Of a stretch of DNA of 64,000 nt, positions 1-8,189 are shown piece after piece. The position numbers and the translations under genes are program-made. Under the pieces are notes generated by a model. The model was not told the DNA's origin and ran no database searches. It worked only from the letters and a program-made list of their open reading frames with translations. Numbering within the stretch: position 1 is the stretch's first letter; each line of letters starts with the position of its first letter. Origin of the DNA: [Clostridium] aerotolerans DSM 5434 (lineage in GTDB: Bacteria > Bacillota > Clostridia > Lachnospirales > Lachnospiraceae); contig NZ_JHWJ01000005.1 of NCBI RefSeq assembly GCF_000687555.1, forward strand, positions 186,001-250,000. The letters run 5' to 3'.

Positions 1-928
1 GAACCGGCACATCTCCCCATTCCTTTGGCGTCAGTACATTGCCAATGACAGGAAGGGAAAGGCACATGGCAACAGCCAGAGTCACCCAGCCGATATCCAG
101 CCCAGTGATGCCGTTGGTAACCCACAAGACTATGGCTATGAGAATCCACACCAATGTCCGTATCTCTTTTTCACTGATTTTGCCAAGGTCGGTCTGGGCT
201 TTCCGTACTTCCTCAAAATCCATGGTGACTTCCTTGGTCGGCTTAAACAGCACAAGAATCAAAAAAAGATTCATTAAACTTAAGAAAATAGCAGGCGGAC
301 CAATGATCACAAGCCAGGTGATAAAATTAATATTACCGGAGGTAGAATAGCTGACCACCAACGGATTTATGATGGAATCACCAGTCATAAAGATCAATGA
401 TACTGGTACAGACGCCGCAAAAACAGTAAAGCCAACTTTAACAGCGTCTTCCTTTGGCATCTTTGCAGCCTTTATAATCACTGTCATCACCGACATTATA
501 AGAAAGGCTCTGGACCATGGGTTGGGAATCAGGAGGGATAAAATAAGTGTCAGTACAAAGATTCCAATGATAATACTTCTCCATGATCTTACAAATTTTA
601 GGATGTACATATAAGAGATCCGCTCGCCCAAACCAGATTTTTTTACAGCATTGGCTATCATATAGGCACCGATTACCAGCCAAAGGGTGGAGCCGGTCCA
701 GCTTGCAAAAATAACCTTTGTATCCGCCAGCTTTAAGAGGCATAAACAAACAACATAGAATCCCCCTACATATCCGGATTGGGCCACCTGTGTGGCCCAC
801 CAAACAACGGTCATAAGCGTTAAGCCAAGAAAAATATGACCTTCCCTTGCCAGTCCCTCTAAAGGTAGTAATAAGACGATGGCAAGAACGAGGATACCGC
901 CGAAAAAACCAAGAATCTGTTTATTCAA
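1..928 (-). CDS. DASS/SLC13-family anion transporter (3' end outside window)
   Basis: Inner-membrane secondary transporter of the divalent anion:sodium symporter family, which moves dicarboxylates, citrate, sulfate or related organic anions. My translation gives about 309 residues with at least seven long hydrophobic stretches and an internal SxIPNPWSRA-type loop; the frame is open to the left edge, so the C-terminal half is missing. The start is unusual. No ATG or well-placed GTG exists: the Shine-Dalgarno GGAG (946-943) overlaps an in-frame GTG, an in-frame ATA lies 8 nt after it, and an in-frame TTG (928) lies 14 nt after it. I chose the TTG. The gene follows the decarboxylase subunit C and D genes on the same strand, so an aromatic or other carboxylate substrate is likely, but this is inferred from context only. 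Confidence 0.8.
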   Translation of the reverse strand, partial: MNKQILGFFGGILVLAIVLLLPLEGLAREGHIFLGLTLMTVVWWATQVAQSGYVGGFYVVCLCLLKLADTKVIFASWTGSTLWLVIGAYMIANAVKKSGLGERISYMYILKFVRSWRSIIIGIFVLTLILSLLIPNPWSRAFLIMSVMTVIIKAAKMPKEDAVKVGFTVFAASVPVSLIFMTGDSIINPLVVSYSTSGNINFITWLVIIGPPAIFLSLMNLFLILVLFKPTKEVTMDFEEVRKAQTDLGKISEKEIRTLVWILIAIVLWVTNGITGLDIGWVTLAVAMCLSLPVIGNVLTPKEWGDVPV

Positions 929-987
929 TTTTATAGCAAACACTCCTTTCTATTCTAAGGCATTGCATAAAGACATTCCCTGTTCGT

Positions 988-1194
988 TTATTTATCCAGG
1001 GGCGGAATTGGCGGGATCATGGGCAGATGGTCAATCTGTTCTTTTGTCAATTTAAACTTTTCGTGGACAACTGGAGTCTCTGTGGACCGCCAGGAATAAA
1101 AACAATCCATACATTCATAAACCTCCCATACATTACCTACGGGTGAGGTTGCAATTATTTCGATTTTATTGCCGTCACAGCGTGGACATTTCAT
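988..1194 (-). CDS. Non-oxidative hydroxyarylic acid decarboxylase subunit D
   Basis: Small 68-residue zinc-ribbon-like protein matching subunit D of the B/C/D hydroxyarylic acid decarboxylases (BsdD/VdcD type). It begins with a CPRCDG knuckle (C4, C7) and has a second pair CMDC (about C28-C31), then an SWRSTE stretch and a proline-rich MIPPIPPLDK tail typical of the family. Length agrees with the family (about 65-80 residues). The role of subunit D is poorly defined; it is needed for full activity in some members. It lies 26 nt after the subunit C gene on the same strand, with a clear GGAG-type ribosome site, and ahead of the DASS transporter. Confidence 0.88.
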   Translation of the reverse strand: MKCPRCDGNKIEIIATSPVGNVWEVYECMDCFYSWRSTETPVVHEKFKLTKEQIDHLPMIPPIPPLDK

Positions 1195-1220
1195 AGTTCA
1201 TTGCTCCTTCCATTATGGTC

Positions 1221-2660
1221 TTACATCTTTGCCATCAGTTCACGAATCAAGGTCTCATATTTTTCATAACCCACAGGAGGCTCCAAAAGCTCTACTTCAC
1301 GTGGATTGGGTTCCGGATCTTTTGGTGTGGTAGCATCGATGATCAGCTTGGAATGCATACCTGCCGGGTAGGAAGATGGATCAAGAGGCATCCCGGGGCA
1401 GTTAGGAATGACTACTACATCCTTATCCGGACGTACTCTGGTGGTCAAGGCCCACATTACCTGAGGCAGGTTAAAAGGATCCACAAATTCATCTACGATG
1501 ATGATGATCTTACTGTAAGAACCTCCATGGGGAGTAGAAAGCAGACGGAAAGCGACCTCTTTGCCAAAGCCTCCGAAGCGTACCTTGGTAGAGATGATAC
1601 AGCCAATTCCATGGGTGTACATGGCGTTCACTGCCTGAACCTCAGGGAAATCCCGCTTGATCTGCTGGTATAGGGGAACCGATGTGTTAAGTGCCATAAG
1701 GTAATCAATCTCTGTCCAGGGAATACCAAGATACAGATTTTCAAAAATGGGATTGGTCCGGTGGGTCACATGGGTAATGGTAATCACACATTGACGGCGG
1801 GAACCGGAATAAGAGCCTGGAAACTCACCAAAGGGTCCTTCGACTTCCCGAACCCGTGGTTCTATATAACCTTCCAGCACTACCTCTGATCCGGCCGGAA
1901 CGTAGAGATTGTCATAGAGATCTGATTTTACAATTTGAGTGGGAACGCCATCCTGAAGTGCCCCTACAAATTCATACTCATTTTGTGTATACATGACTGG
2001 TGTTGACGCCATATAGGTGACAAGAGGACTGTTGCCTACGGTAATACAGATAGGAACTCTCTCATTCTTTCGTTCGGCTGCCTCCAGCTGTATGGCAATA
2101 TCATGAAAGGCAAGAGCCTGAATTCCCACACGGTTTTTTCCTTTGACCTGGATGCGGTAAGTACCTACGTTCAGTTTGTCAAAATTATCCGGCTCATTGG
2201 GGTCAGCAGTAATGATGGAAGCTTTTGAGAGGAAGAAACCGCTGTCCTGTTCATTGATCCGGTACAGGGGAAGTATTTCAAAAAGATTGATATCCTCTGG
2301 TTTATCAATGGTATTCTCCTTACAGGGCGCCTTATCCCGGTCCAGAATCTCAGGCTTTACCGGAAAGCTCTCCCATCTGCGGTTGATCTCATGAAATTGT
2401 TCTTTGGTGGAAGCTGTCTTAGGCATACCAAGCATAAGGGCATGATTGGCCCAGGAACCATGTACATTGGTCACAACGCTGTAGGGATACCCTTTGACTT
2501 TTTCAAATAGCACTGCCGGAGCATTCTCGATATTGGCTGCAGCTCTGCCAGCCGCTGCAATGTCAGGTTCTGGATTTACTTCTTCCTTAATACGAACCAA
2601 TTGACCGTTTTCCTCTAACGTGGAAAGAAAACTTCGCAAATCCTGATAAACGTTTGCCAT
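1221..2660 (-). CDS. UbiD-family decarboxylase (hydroxyarylic acid decarboxylase subunit C)
   Basis: Prenylated-FMN-dependent decarboxylase of the UbiD family, 479 residues, full length. Members remove (or reversibly add) the carboxyl group of 4-hydroxybenzoate, vanillate or similar aromatic acids in the cytoplasm. The conserved EGPFGEFPG block supplies the paired acids E274 and E279, and R169 in the GTYRIQ strand matches the arginine of the catalytic Glu-Arg-Glu triad known from fungal Fdc1. The protein is closest in appearance to the BsdC/VdcC group because a subunit D gene follows directly. Subunit B, the UbiX-like flavin prenyltransferase that makes the cofactor, is not in the window and must be encoded elsewhere. 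Divergent from a LysR regulator, which may sense the aromatic substrate. Confidence 0.92.
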   Translation of the reverse strand: MANVYQDLRSFLSTLEENGQLVRIKEEVNPEPDIAAAGRAAANIENAPAVLFEKVKGYPYSVVTNVHGSWANHALMLGMPKTASTKEQFHEINRRWESFPVKPEILDRDKAPCKENTIDKPEDINLFEILPLYRINEQDSGFFLSKASIITADPNEPDNFDKLNVGTYRIQVKGKNRVGIQALAFHDIAIQLEAAERKNERVPICITVGNSPLVTYMASTPVMYTQNEYEFVGALQDGVPTQIVKSDLYDNLYVPAGSEVVLEGYIEPRVREVEGPFGEFPGSYSGSRRQCVITITHVTHRTNPIFENLYLGIPWTEIDYLMALNTSVPLYQQIKRDFPEVQAVNAMYTHGIGCIISTKVRFGGFGKEVAFRLLSTPHGGSYSKIIIIVDEFVDPFNLPQVMWALTTRVRPDKDVVVIPNCPGMPLDPSSYPAGMHSKLIIDATTPKDPEPNPREVELLEPPVGYEKYETLIRELMAKM

Positions 2661-2881
2661 AACTCATCCTCCTGATCTTTTGTAAACTGTTAACGGTTTC
2701 CAGGTGAGATACCACCCAGTTTCTTCGATTATAGCATTTAGAGAATCCGTGGCAATTCGAAAAGAAACGGGAGCATATTCCAAAATAGAAAGATGCAATC
2801 AATATCCTATCATTACATTTGGAGGAAATAACAAAAAAATAGGTTAAATACAAAGAATAACAAATGAATTGTACTGAATTA

Positions 2882-2910
2882 GGTATAGTTGTATGTCACT
2901 GTTTGTCGAA
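2882..2910 (-). promoter_or_regulatory. Candidate promoter of the decarboxylase operon
   Basis: On the minus strand TTCGAC (2910-2905) and TATACC (2887-2882) are separated by 17 nt. This would give a leader of about 215 nt before the decarboxylase ATG at 2660. The whole divergent gap is 2661-3096 (436 nt). It is AT-rich and I found no gene or riboswitch in it. A TATAAT at 2986-2991 (+) is the best -10 for the LysR gene, with a poor -35. No clear LysR dyad was seen. Confidence 0.4.
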
Positions 2911-3096
2911 TTAGCTCACTTGGCCCTATTCTAAAATGTCAGCACAAATTAGTAAAATTGTATTTTCCTTCTGGTGATTCTGTATTATAATATGATCAAT
3001 GACAAAATATCTTATAAAATGACAATTTTTCATTATTTTATAACTACAAAAGCTGCTTTATAGACTATATGAGGCAAAAAGGGGGGGGCACCAATC

Positions 3097-4011
3097 ATGA
3101 TCAGATGGATCGACGATTTTTTGGCATTGGCGGAGCACAAGAGTTTTTCTACAGCAGCCGATAGTATTTACATCTCACAATCAGCGTTATCAAAGCATAT
3201 TAAAGCGATCGAAAATGAACTTGGTGTAGTATTGTTTGTAAGAAGCAACACAAAGGCAGAGCTTACGGAAGCAGGGAAAATATATTTGGAGTACGCTCTC
3301 AACATTCGGAATTTTTCCCATGAACTTCGGCTCAAACTAAATAAGTTTGGAATCTCTCCATGTATTTACCGCTTAAGCATTGGGACAATCCCATGCTTGG
3401 CAGAAAGCGGAATCATGGAGCCGCTTCTGGATTTTCAAGAGACATATACCAACTATTCCATTCAGATCACGGAATCAGATCAAAGCTTTCTGATGAAACA
3501 GCTTGCACAGAAGGAAATTGACGCTGCTATCTGCCGTACTGATTTATTGCCGGAAAAAGGATATGATATCGTACCTCTTGTGACAGATGAGATGGTCCTC
3601 ATATGCAATAAGGATACCTTTCCCTTTGAACAGGGAAGCGAAATCGATCTGGCTGGTTTTAAACCGGATCACGTATATACCATCTCTAAGAATTCTGATA
3701 TCTATAGATTAGCAAAAATGCAGTTAGATCGTATCGGGTATAATAAAGAAATAACAGGCACAGTTCCAAGACATATGATGATTTTTCCCATCCTGATCCA
3801 AAAGGGAGGCTGCGCCTTGCTGCCAAAGCAGTTGGCTAATCTTTATATGTTTCCTCAGCTTACATACTATCGAATCAGAGATGCGGTCAAAACAAGCATT
3901 GGACTTGTGAAGCTGTCTGCTAACGATGATAATCCGCAGTTATATGAAAAGACAAATGTATTACTGGATTTTTTTAAACAGATGAAAGAGAATAAGAAAG
4001 TAATGATGTGA
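3097..4011 (+). CDS. LysR-family transcriptional regulator
   Basis: 304-residue LysR-type regulator. Residues 1-65 form the winged helix-turn-helix with the family signature FSTAADSIYISQSALSKHIK followed by ELGVVLFVR; residues about 90-300 are the periplasmic-binding-protein-like effector domain. The start is supported by a very strong G-rich Shine-Dalgarno (a run of eight G) about 10 nt upstream of the ATG. It is divergent from the aromatic-acid decarboxylase operon, the classical arrangement for a LysR protein that controls its neighbour and often itself. The inferred effector is an aromatic acid or other transporter substrate; the sequence alone cannot show which. It ends before a shared terminator facing the phosphate-transport genes. 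Confidence 0.9.
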   Translation: MIRWIDDFLALAEHKSFSTAADSIYISQSALSKHIKAIENELGVVLFVRSNTKAELTEAGKIYLEYALNIRNFSHELRLKLNKFGISPCIYRLSIGTIPCLAESGIMEPLLDFQETYTNYSIQITESDQSFLMKQLAQKEIDAAICRTDLLPEKGYDIVPLVTDEMVLICNKDTFPFEQGSEIDLAGFKPDHVYTISKNSDIYRLAKMQLDRIGYNKEITGTVPRHMMIFPILIQKGGCALLPKQLANLYMFPQLTYYRIRDAVKTSIGLVKLSANDDNPQLYEKTNVLLDFFKQMKENKKVMM

Positions 4012-4015
4012 TATC

Positions 4016-4060
4016 AAAAAAACCTTGATTTTCTTTCTAAAAAGAAACCAAGGTTTTTTA
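4016..4060. terminator. Bidirectional intrinsic terminator
   Basis: AAAAAACCTTG (from 4016) pairs with CAAGGTTTTTT (to 4059) around an inner TTCTTT/AAAGAA stem. It has A/T runs on both sides, so it can end the LysR transcript on the plus strand and the PhoU-like transcript on the minus strand. Confidence 0.8.
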
Positions 4061-4063
4061 TGA

Positions 4064-4687
4064 TTAAGTATTTTTAACAATGACGCACTCAACAACATCT
4101 GCAGCGTGTTCACAAGTGTCACAGCATTTTTCCAGCTGCTTATAAACTTCTGACCAGGCAATCACCTCCAGAGGATCTCCGCCCTTTGTGTAAAGATTGC
4201 GGAATGCTTTGATGTATAAATCATCGCCAAGCTCTTCTAAATGGTTGATCTCAACAATGTCCTTTAAAATAGAGTCTGATTTACGGAAGTTTGAGAATTC
4301 TGCCACTAAACTGTTAACTTTTTCACAGCACTGTCCAACGACTTTAAGCATCTCCATCGCTTCTGGTGTAATGGATTTGATATTATACATGTAGATTTTA
4401 ATCAGGATATCTTCTATATTATCTGTAATATCATCAAGCTCTCTTCCAAGGGCAATGATATCATCTCTCTCAATTGGAGTAACAAAATCCTTTGCAACTC
4501 TCTTCATAAGCTCATGGGTATGACGGTCTCCTTCGGATTCCAGCTCATGAAGCTTGTCAAGCTGTTCCGGCAGCTTGGCCAGATCAAAATCACTCAGTAT
4601 CTCAGTCAGCATCTTATGAGTCTTTAACGCAACCTCTGACATTTTGACAAACAGCGTAAAATACTCATTATCACTTCTTTTTGCCAT
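4064..4687 (-). CDS. DUF47 PhoU-like protein, partner of Pit transporter
   Basis: 207-residue all-helical protein of the DUF47 (TIGR00153-like) family, distantly related to PhoU. It shows the paired acidic segments of that fold: HELESEGDRHTHELMKRVAKDF near residues 47-68, ERDDIIALGRELDDITDNIED near 73-95, and HLEELGDDLY later. PhoU-type motifs of this kind coordinate metal clusters. Members are encoded next to Pit transporters and are thought to modulate phosphate uptake in the cytoplasm. Here it lies 29 nt downstream of the pit gene on the same strand, which supports that role. No phosphate-regulon box was recognised upstream. Confidence 0.9.
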   Translation of the reverse strand: MAKRSDNEYFTLFVKMSEVALKTHKMLTEILSDFDLAKLPEQLDKLHELESEGDRHTHELMKRVAKDFVTPIERDDIIALGRELDDITDNIEDILIKIYMYNIKSITPEAMEMLKVVGQCCEKVNSLVAEFSNFRKSDSILKDIVEINHLEELGDDLYIKAFRNLYTKGGDPLEVIAWSEVYKQLEKCCDTCEHAADVVECVIVKNT

Positions 4688-4716
4688 TCCTTTATCTCCC
4701 TTCAGAATAACTCACT

Positions 4717-5778
4717 TTAAAAAATACGCAAAAACAGATGGGTCATCAAAAATCCAACCAATCCACAACCCGGAAACGTAAGAATCCATGCAAGTGCCAT
4801 CTCTCTTGCAACTCCCCAGTTTACAGCACTGATACGCTTTGATGCGCCTACTCCCATCATTGCTGTTGTTTTTGTATGGGTGGTACTAACCGGCATTCCG
4901 GTCAGAGTGGAAACCATCAGACAGGCAGCCGCCGCAATATCGGCGGAAAATCCCTGATACTTTTCCAGTTTAACCATACTCATACCTACTGTTTTGATGA
5001 TACGCATACCACCAATGGAGGTTCCAAGTCCCATAACTGCGGCACAAAGAACCATGAGCCAGAAAGGCACTGCAAAGGTATTTTCACCGCCATTTCCTCT
5101 AGCAAGAAATGTACCCAGTAAAAATACACTCATGAACTTCTGACCATCCTGTGCTCCGTGCATGAATGCCATGGCCGCAGCACCAGCAATCTGAGCTCCC
5201 TTAAAAAATGGCTGAGCTGCTCCTCTGTCTACGTTCCGGCATAAGCGTTCCGTCAGCTTTGTCATGATCCATCCCAAGCTAAAGCCTAATACCGCAGATG
5301 CCACCAGTCCGTATAATACCTTCATCCATTCACTTCCGTTTACGCCGGAAAGGCTACCGTGAAGTGCAATGGCTGAACCGCTCAGTCCTGCAATGAGTGC
5401 ATGACTTTCGCTTGTAGGAATACCAAACCTCCAGGCAAGAACTGCCCAAAGTACAATGGCTGCCAACGCTGCACAAAGTGCGGTCAGCGCATCACCGGCC
5501 TGGTTTGCTCCCTGCCCGAAATCTACCATATTATAAATGGTCATGGCAACGGTAGCATTAAAAGAGGTCATAATCAAAATCCCGGCAAAATTCATTACTG
5601 CCGCCATTAAAATCGCCGTTCTTGGCCTCATAGAACGGGTGGATATGCATGTCGCTATCGCATTCGGTGCATCTGTCCAGCCATTTACAAGTATAACACC
5701 TAATGTCAGAACAGATACGATCAAGAGTGGCAGATTTTTTGTAAGCTCCACTAAAAACTCACCTAAGGTAACACCCAA
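4717..5778 (-). CDS. pit: PiT-family inorganic phosphate transporter
   Basis: Inner-membrane low-affinity phosphate (metal-phosphate) symporter, 353 residues with about ten hydrophobic segments. Both family repeats are present: NGWTDAPNAIATCISTR near the N-terminus and a second half with FMHGAQDGQKFM and STTHTKTTAMMGVG. The open frame extends 60 nt further, to 5838. I place the start at a TTG (5778) because a perfect GGAGGTGAT Shine-Dalgarno lies 7 nt upstream of it, inside the longer frame, and because family members begin shortly before the NGWTDAPNA motif. It forms a two-gene operon with the DUF47 protein. Confidence 0.92.
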   Translation of the reverse strand: MGVTLGEFLVELTKNLPLLIVSVLTLGVILVNGWTDAPNAIATCISTRSMRPRTAILMAAVMNFAGILIMTSFNATVAMTIYNMVDFGQGANQAGDALTALCAALAAIVLWAVLAWRFGIPTSESHALIAGLSGSAIALHGSLSGVNGSEWMKVLYGLVASAVLGFSLGWIMTKLTERLCRNVDRGAAQPFFKGAQIAGAAAMAFMHGAQDGQKFMSVFLLGTFLARGNGGENTFAVPFWLMVLCAAVMGLGTSIGGMRIIKTVGMSMVKLEKYQGFSADIAAAACLMVSTLTGMPVSTTHTKTTAMMGVGASKRISAVNWGVAREMALAWILTFPGCGLVGFLMTHLFLRIF

Positions 5779-6237
5779 GCAATCACCTCCAAATTTCTTG
5801 CCGCCAAAATAATTACTAACATAATCAGCGGTCAACAATATTCTTTGTGGTCTGTCATTTTAACACAAAATTAGCATTCATTTTACAAAAAAATGACAAA
5901 CCTTAGTAAGTATAGCATAAACCTTAAAACAACACAATCCTTTTTCCGCCCCACAAAGACAGATATTTTTAAGGTTTTTAAAGAGAAATATTTAGAATTC
6001 CAGATTTTTCGAGGCTTTTACTTAAAAAAATCATAAGAAAATCTACAATAATTTTACCAAAGTATGGTATCATTTTAGTTACATGCCTTCAATGAGGTCT
6101 CATAATAATTTGTATCAATAATGTTTTGGTACTTGGTTGTATCTACAACAAACAAAGAGGAAATGTTATGGTATGATAGTACCTACGAAAGATAGTTTGA
6201 AAAACATTTACTTATTACCATCAGAAAGGAAGAAACT
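5779..6237. other. 459-nt divergent gap between pit and the three-gene cassette
   Basis: AT-rich region with no gene. For the plus-strand cassette a TATGAT (6172-6177) is the best -10 but lacks a good -35. Nearby are two inverted repeats: GTTGT-ATCT-ACAAC (6136-6149), and GGTACT (6128-6133) with AGTACC (6178-6183), the second flanking the first. These could be an operator. I found no riboswitch fold. Confidence 0.4.
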
Positions 6238-7491
6238 ATGTCAAATCATTTGAAAGTAACTGATACTATATATGATATAACAGAAAAATACCCGGAGACA
6301 ATCAACTTCTTTGTGGCTAACGGCTTTGATAAAATGAGCAACCCCATCATGCGAAACACCATTGGAAAGACAGTCACACTGGAAATGGCTCTTTCCATGA
6401 GAAAGATGAATGCGGAGGCATTCCTTGCAAAACTTGATGAGGTCATTAATCAGGCGCTTCCGGATGCGGGATCAGGACTTGCTCCTATGGTAAAGGAAGA
6501 TGGCGGTGATATCAGAATTGAAGGTGTTCTTCCCTGTCCTATCCGCCTTCCGCTAATGGAAAAATTCGAATCCTGGCTCAGCGAACAATCCGATAAGCTT
6601 GGCTATAAAGTGGATTATAATTTGAAATCTGCCAATTTAGGTCTTGATGACGTAAAAGAGCGTGTCGTGGCTGCAAATGGCAATGCAGATGCGCTTTCTG
6701 ATCTTTATTTATCCGCAGGTTTTGATCTTTTCTTTGATAAGGAAATGATGGGCCAATACCGGGAAGCTGGAGAATTTGAAGATATCTCCGGTCTGGATCA
6801 TATTAATCCTGACTTTGATAACGAAAAAATATCCTTAAAGGATCCAAAAGGCCAGTACGCGATTATTGGTGTCGTTCCTGCGATTTTCATGGTAAATACC
6901 AATGTTCTTGGAGATCGTCCTATGCCTGAAAGCTGGGCGGATTTAATGAAGCCTGAATTTGAAAACAGCATCAGCCTTCCCATGAAGGATCTCGATATGT
7001 TTAACGCATTCTTACTCCATATCTACCGCTACTACGGAGAAGAAGGCGTAGAAAAAATGGGTAAGGCACTACTGCGCAGCATGCATCCTGCTCAGATGGT
7101 GAAAGCACATCTTGCAAAGGGAGAGGGTAAAGTCCCGACCATTACGGTTACCCCTTACTTTTTTGCCAGCATGGCTGACGGAAAAGGACCGATGCGTCCC
7201 GTATGGCCAAAGGACGGCGCTATTTTAAGCCCAATCTTCCTTCTGGCAAGAGCAAAGAATAAGGATAAGGTAAAGCCTTTCGTAGACCTTCTTTATTCTA
7301 AGGAAATTGGCGAGATCCTTTCCTCCAACGGAAAATTCCCATCTACCAATCCTCTGGTTGAAAATAATCTAAAAGAAGACCAGAATTTCATGTGGCTTGG
7401 CTGGGACTTTATCCACAATCATGATATCGGCGAACTGATAAAGAACATTGAGCAGAAATTTTATCAGGCGGCAGAAAAGGAGATTTTATGA
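6238..7491 (+). CDS. DUF1858 domain plus solute-binding-protein-like protein
   Basis: 417 residues. Residues 1-70 resemble a DUF1858 domain (TIYDITEKYPETINFFVANGFDKMSNP), a small helical domain often attached to redox or metal proteins. Residues from about 90 resemble an iron/ABC-type extracellular solute-binding fold, with a GVLPCPIRLPL segment and LYLSAGFDLFFDKEMMG. There is no signal peptide or lipobox, so it is predicted to stay in the cytoplasm, which is odd for a binding protein. The start follows GAAAGGAAG. The stop codon overlaps the GTPase start by 4 nt (ATGA), so translation is coupled. The function is not known to me; the context suggests a soluble carrier or sensor of a metal or cofactor working with the GTPase and the ATPase. 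Confidence 0.75.
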   Translation: MSNHLKVTDTIYDITEKYPETINFFVANGFDKMSNPIMRNTIGKTVTLEMALSMRKMNAEAFLAKLDEVINQALPDAGSGLAPMVKEDGGDIRIEGVLPCPIRLPLMEKFESWLSEQSDKLGYKVDYNLKSANLGLDDVKERVVAANGNADALSDLYLSAGFDLFFDKEMMGQYREAGEFEDISGLDHINPDFDNEKISLKDPKGQYAIIGVVPAIFMVNTNVLGDRPMPESWADLMKPEFENSISLPMKDLDMFNAFLLHIYRYYGEEGVEKMGKALLRSMHPAQMVKAHLAKGEGKVPTITVTPYFFASMADGKGPMRPVWPKDGAILSPIFLLARAKNKDKVKPFVDLLYSKEIGEILSSNGKFPSTNPLVENNLKEDQNFMWLGWDFIHNHDIGELIKNIEQKFYQAAEKEIL

Positions 7492-8189
7492 ATCTGATTA
7501 TATTTTCGGGTCCCCCTTCTTCCGGGAAGACCTCCATTATATTAAAGGTCATCGCTTCTTATAATAGAAGAAACATTAAAGTCGGTGTGGTGAAATTCGA
7601 CTGTTTGTATACTGATGACGATGCCGCCTATGAAAAAGCAGGCATCCCCGTAAAAAAAGGATTATCCGGCGCCTTATGCCCGGATCACTTCTTCGCTTCA
7701 AACATTGAAGAGGTGGTCAGCTGGGGCAATCAGGAGAACTTAGATCTCCTGATTACAGAATCAGCAGGATTGTGCAACCGCTGCTCTCCTTACTTAAAGG
7801 ACATTAAAGGCGTTTGTGTCATCGACAACTTATCCGGTATTAATACTCCCAAAAAGATTGGTCCTATGTTAAAATCTGCAGATTTTGTAGTCATCACCAA
7901 GGGAGATATTGTCTCTCAGGCAGAACGTGAAGTTTTCGCTTCCTGTGTAAGCTCAGTCAATCCCCGTGCCGTCACCATGCATGTAAATGGCCTGACCGGA
8001 CAGGGTGCTTATGAACTCGGCAGCTTATTATACGATGAAGATCAGGATATTAAATCGGTTCAGGGCATGAAGCTTCGGTTTCCTATGCCATCTGCACTCT
8101 GCTCCTACTGTCTTGGCGAAACCAGGATCGGAGAAGCTTATCAGATGGGTAATATTAAAAAAATAGATTTGGGGGCTGATAAGAAATGA
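7488..8189 (+). CDS. HypB/UreG/CobW-like nucleotide-binding protein
   Basis: 233-residue SIMIBI-class P-loop GTPase related to the metal chaperones HypB, UreG and CobW. The Walker A motif is GPPSSGKT (8-15), the switch region is TESAGLC (90-96) and the base-specificity motif is TKGD (137-140). Candidate metal ligands are unusually rich: CPDH (64-67), CxxC at C96/C99 right after the ESAG switch, and CSYC (205-208) near the C-terminus. In HypB and UreG similar cysteines and histidines bind nickel or zinc and move it in response to GTP hydrolysis. It overlaps both neighbours by 4 nt. I infer a metallocentre or cofactor insertion role; the client is unknown. Confidence 0.8.
   Translation: MNLIIFSGPPSSGKTSIILKVIASYNRRNIKVGVVKFDCLYTDDDAAYEKAGIPVKKGLSGALCPDHFFASNIEEVVSWGNQENLDLLITESAGLCNRCSPYLKDIKGVCVIDNLSGINTPKKIGPMLKSADFVVITKGDIVSQAEREVFASCVSSVNPRAVTMHVNGLTGQGAYELGSLLYDEDQDIKSVQGMKLRFPMPSALCSYCLGETRIGEAYQMGNIKKIDLGADKK

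Noticed and set aside
438-803. 121-residue minus-strand frame at the left edge
   Set aside because: It is a shifted frame of the DASS transporter; the true frame is open to the edge and carries the hydrophobic helices.
1215-1673. 152-residue plus-strand frame
   Set aside because: It lies entirely opposite the UbiD gene and has no family signature.
5779-6237. Possible riboswitch or metal box before the three-gene cassette
   Set aside because: No recognisable aptamer core; only short inverted repeats are visible.
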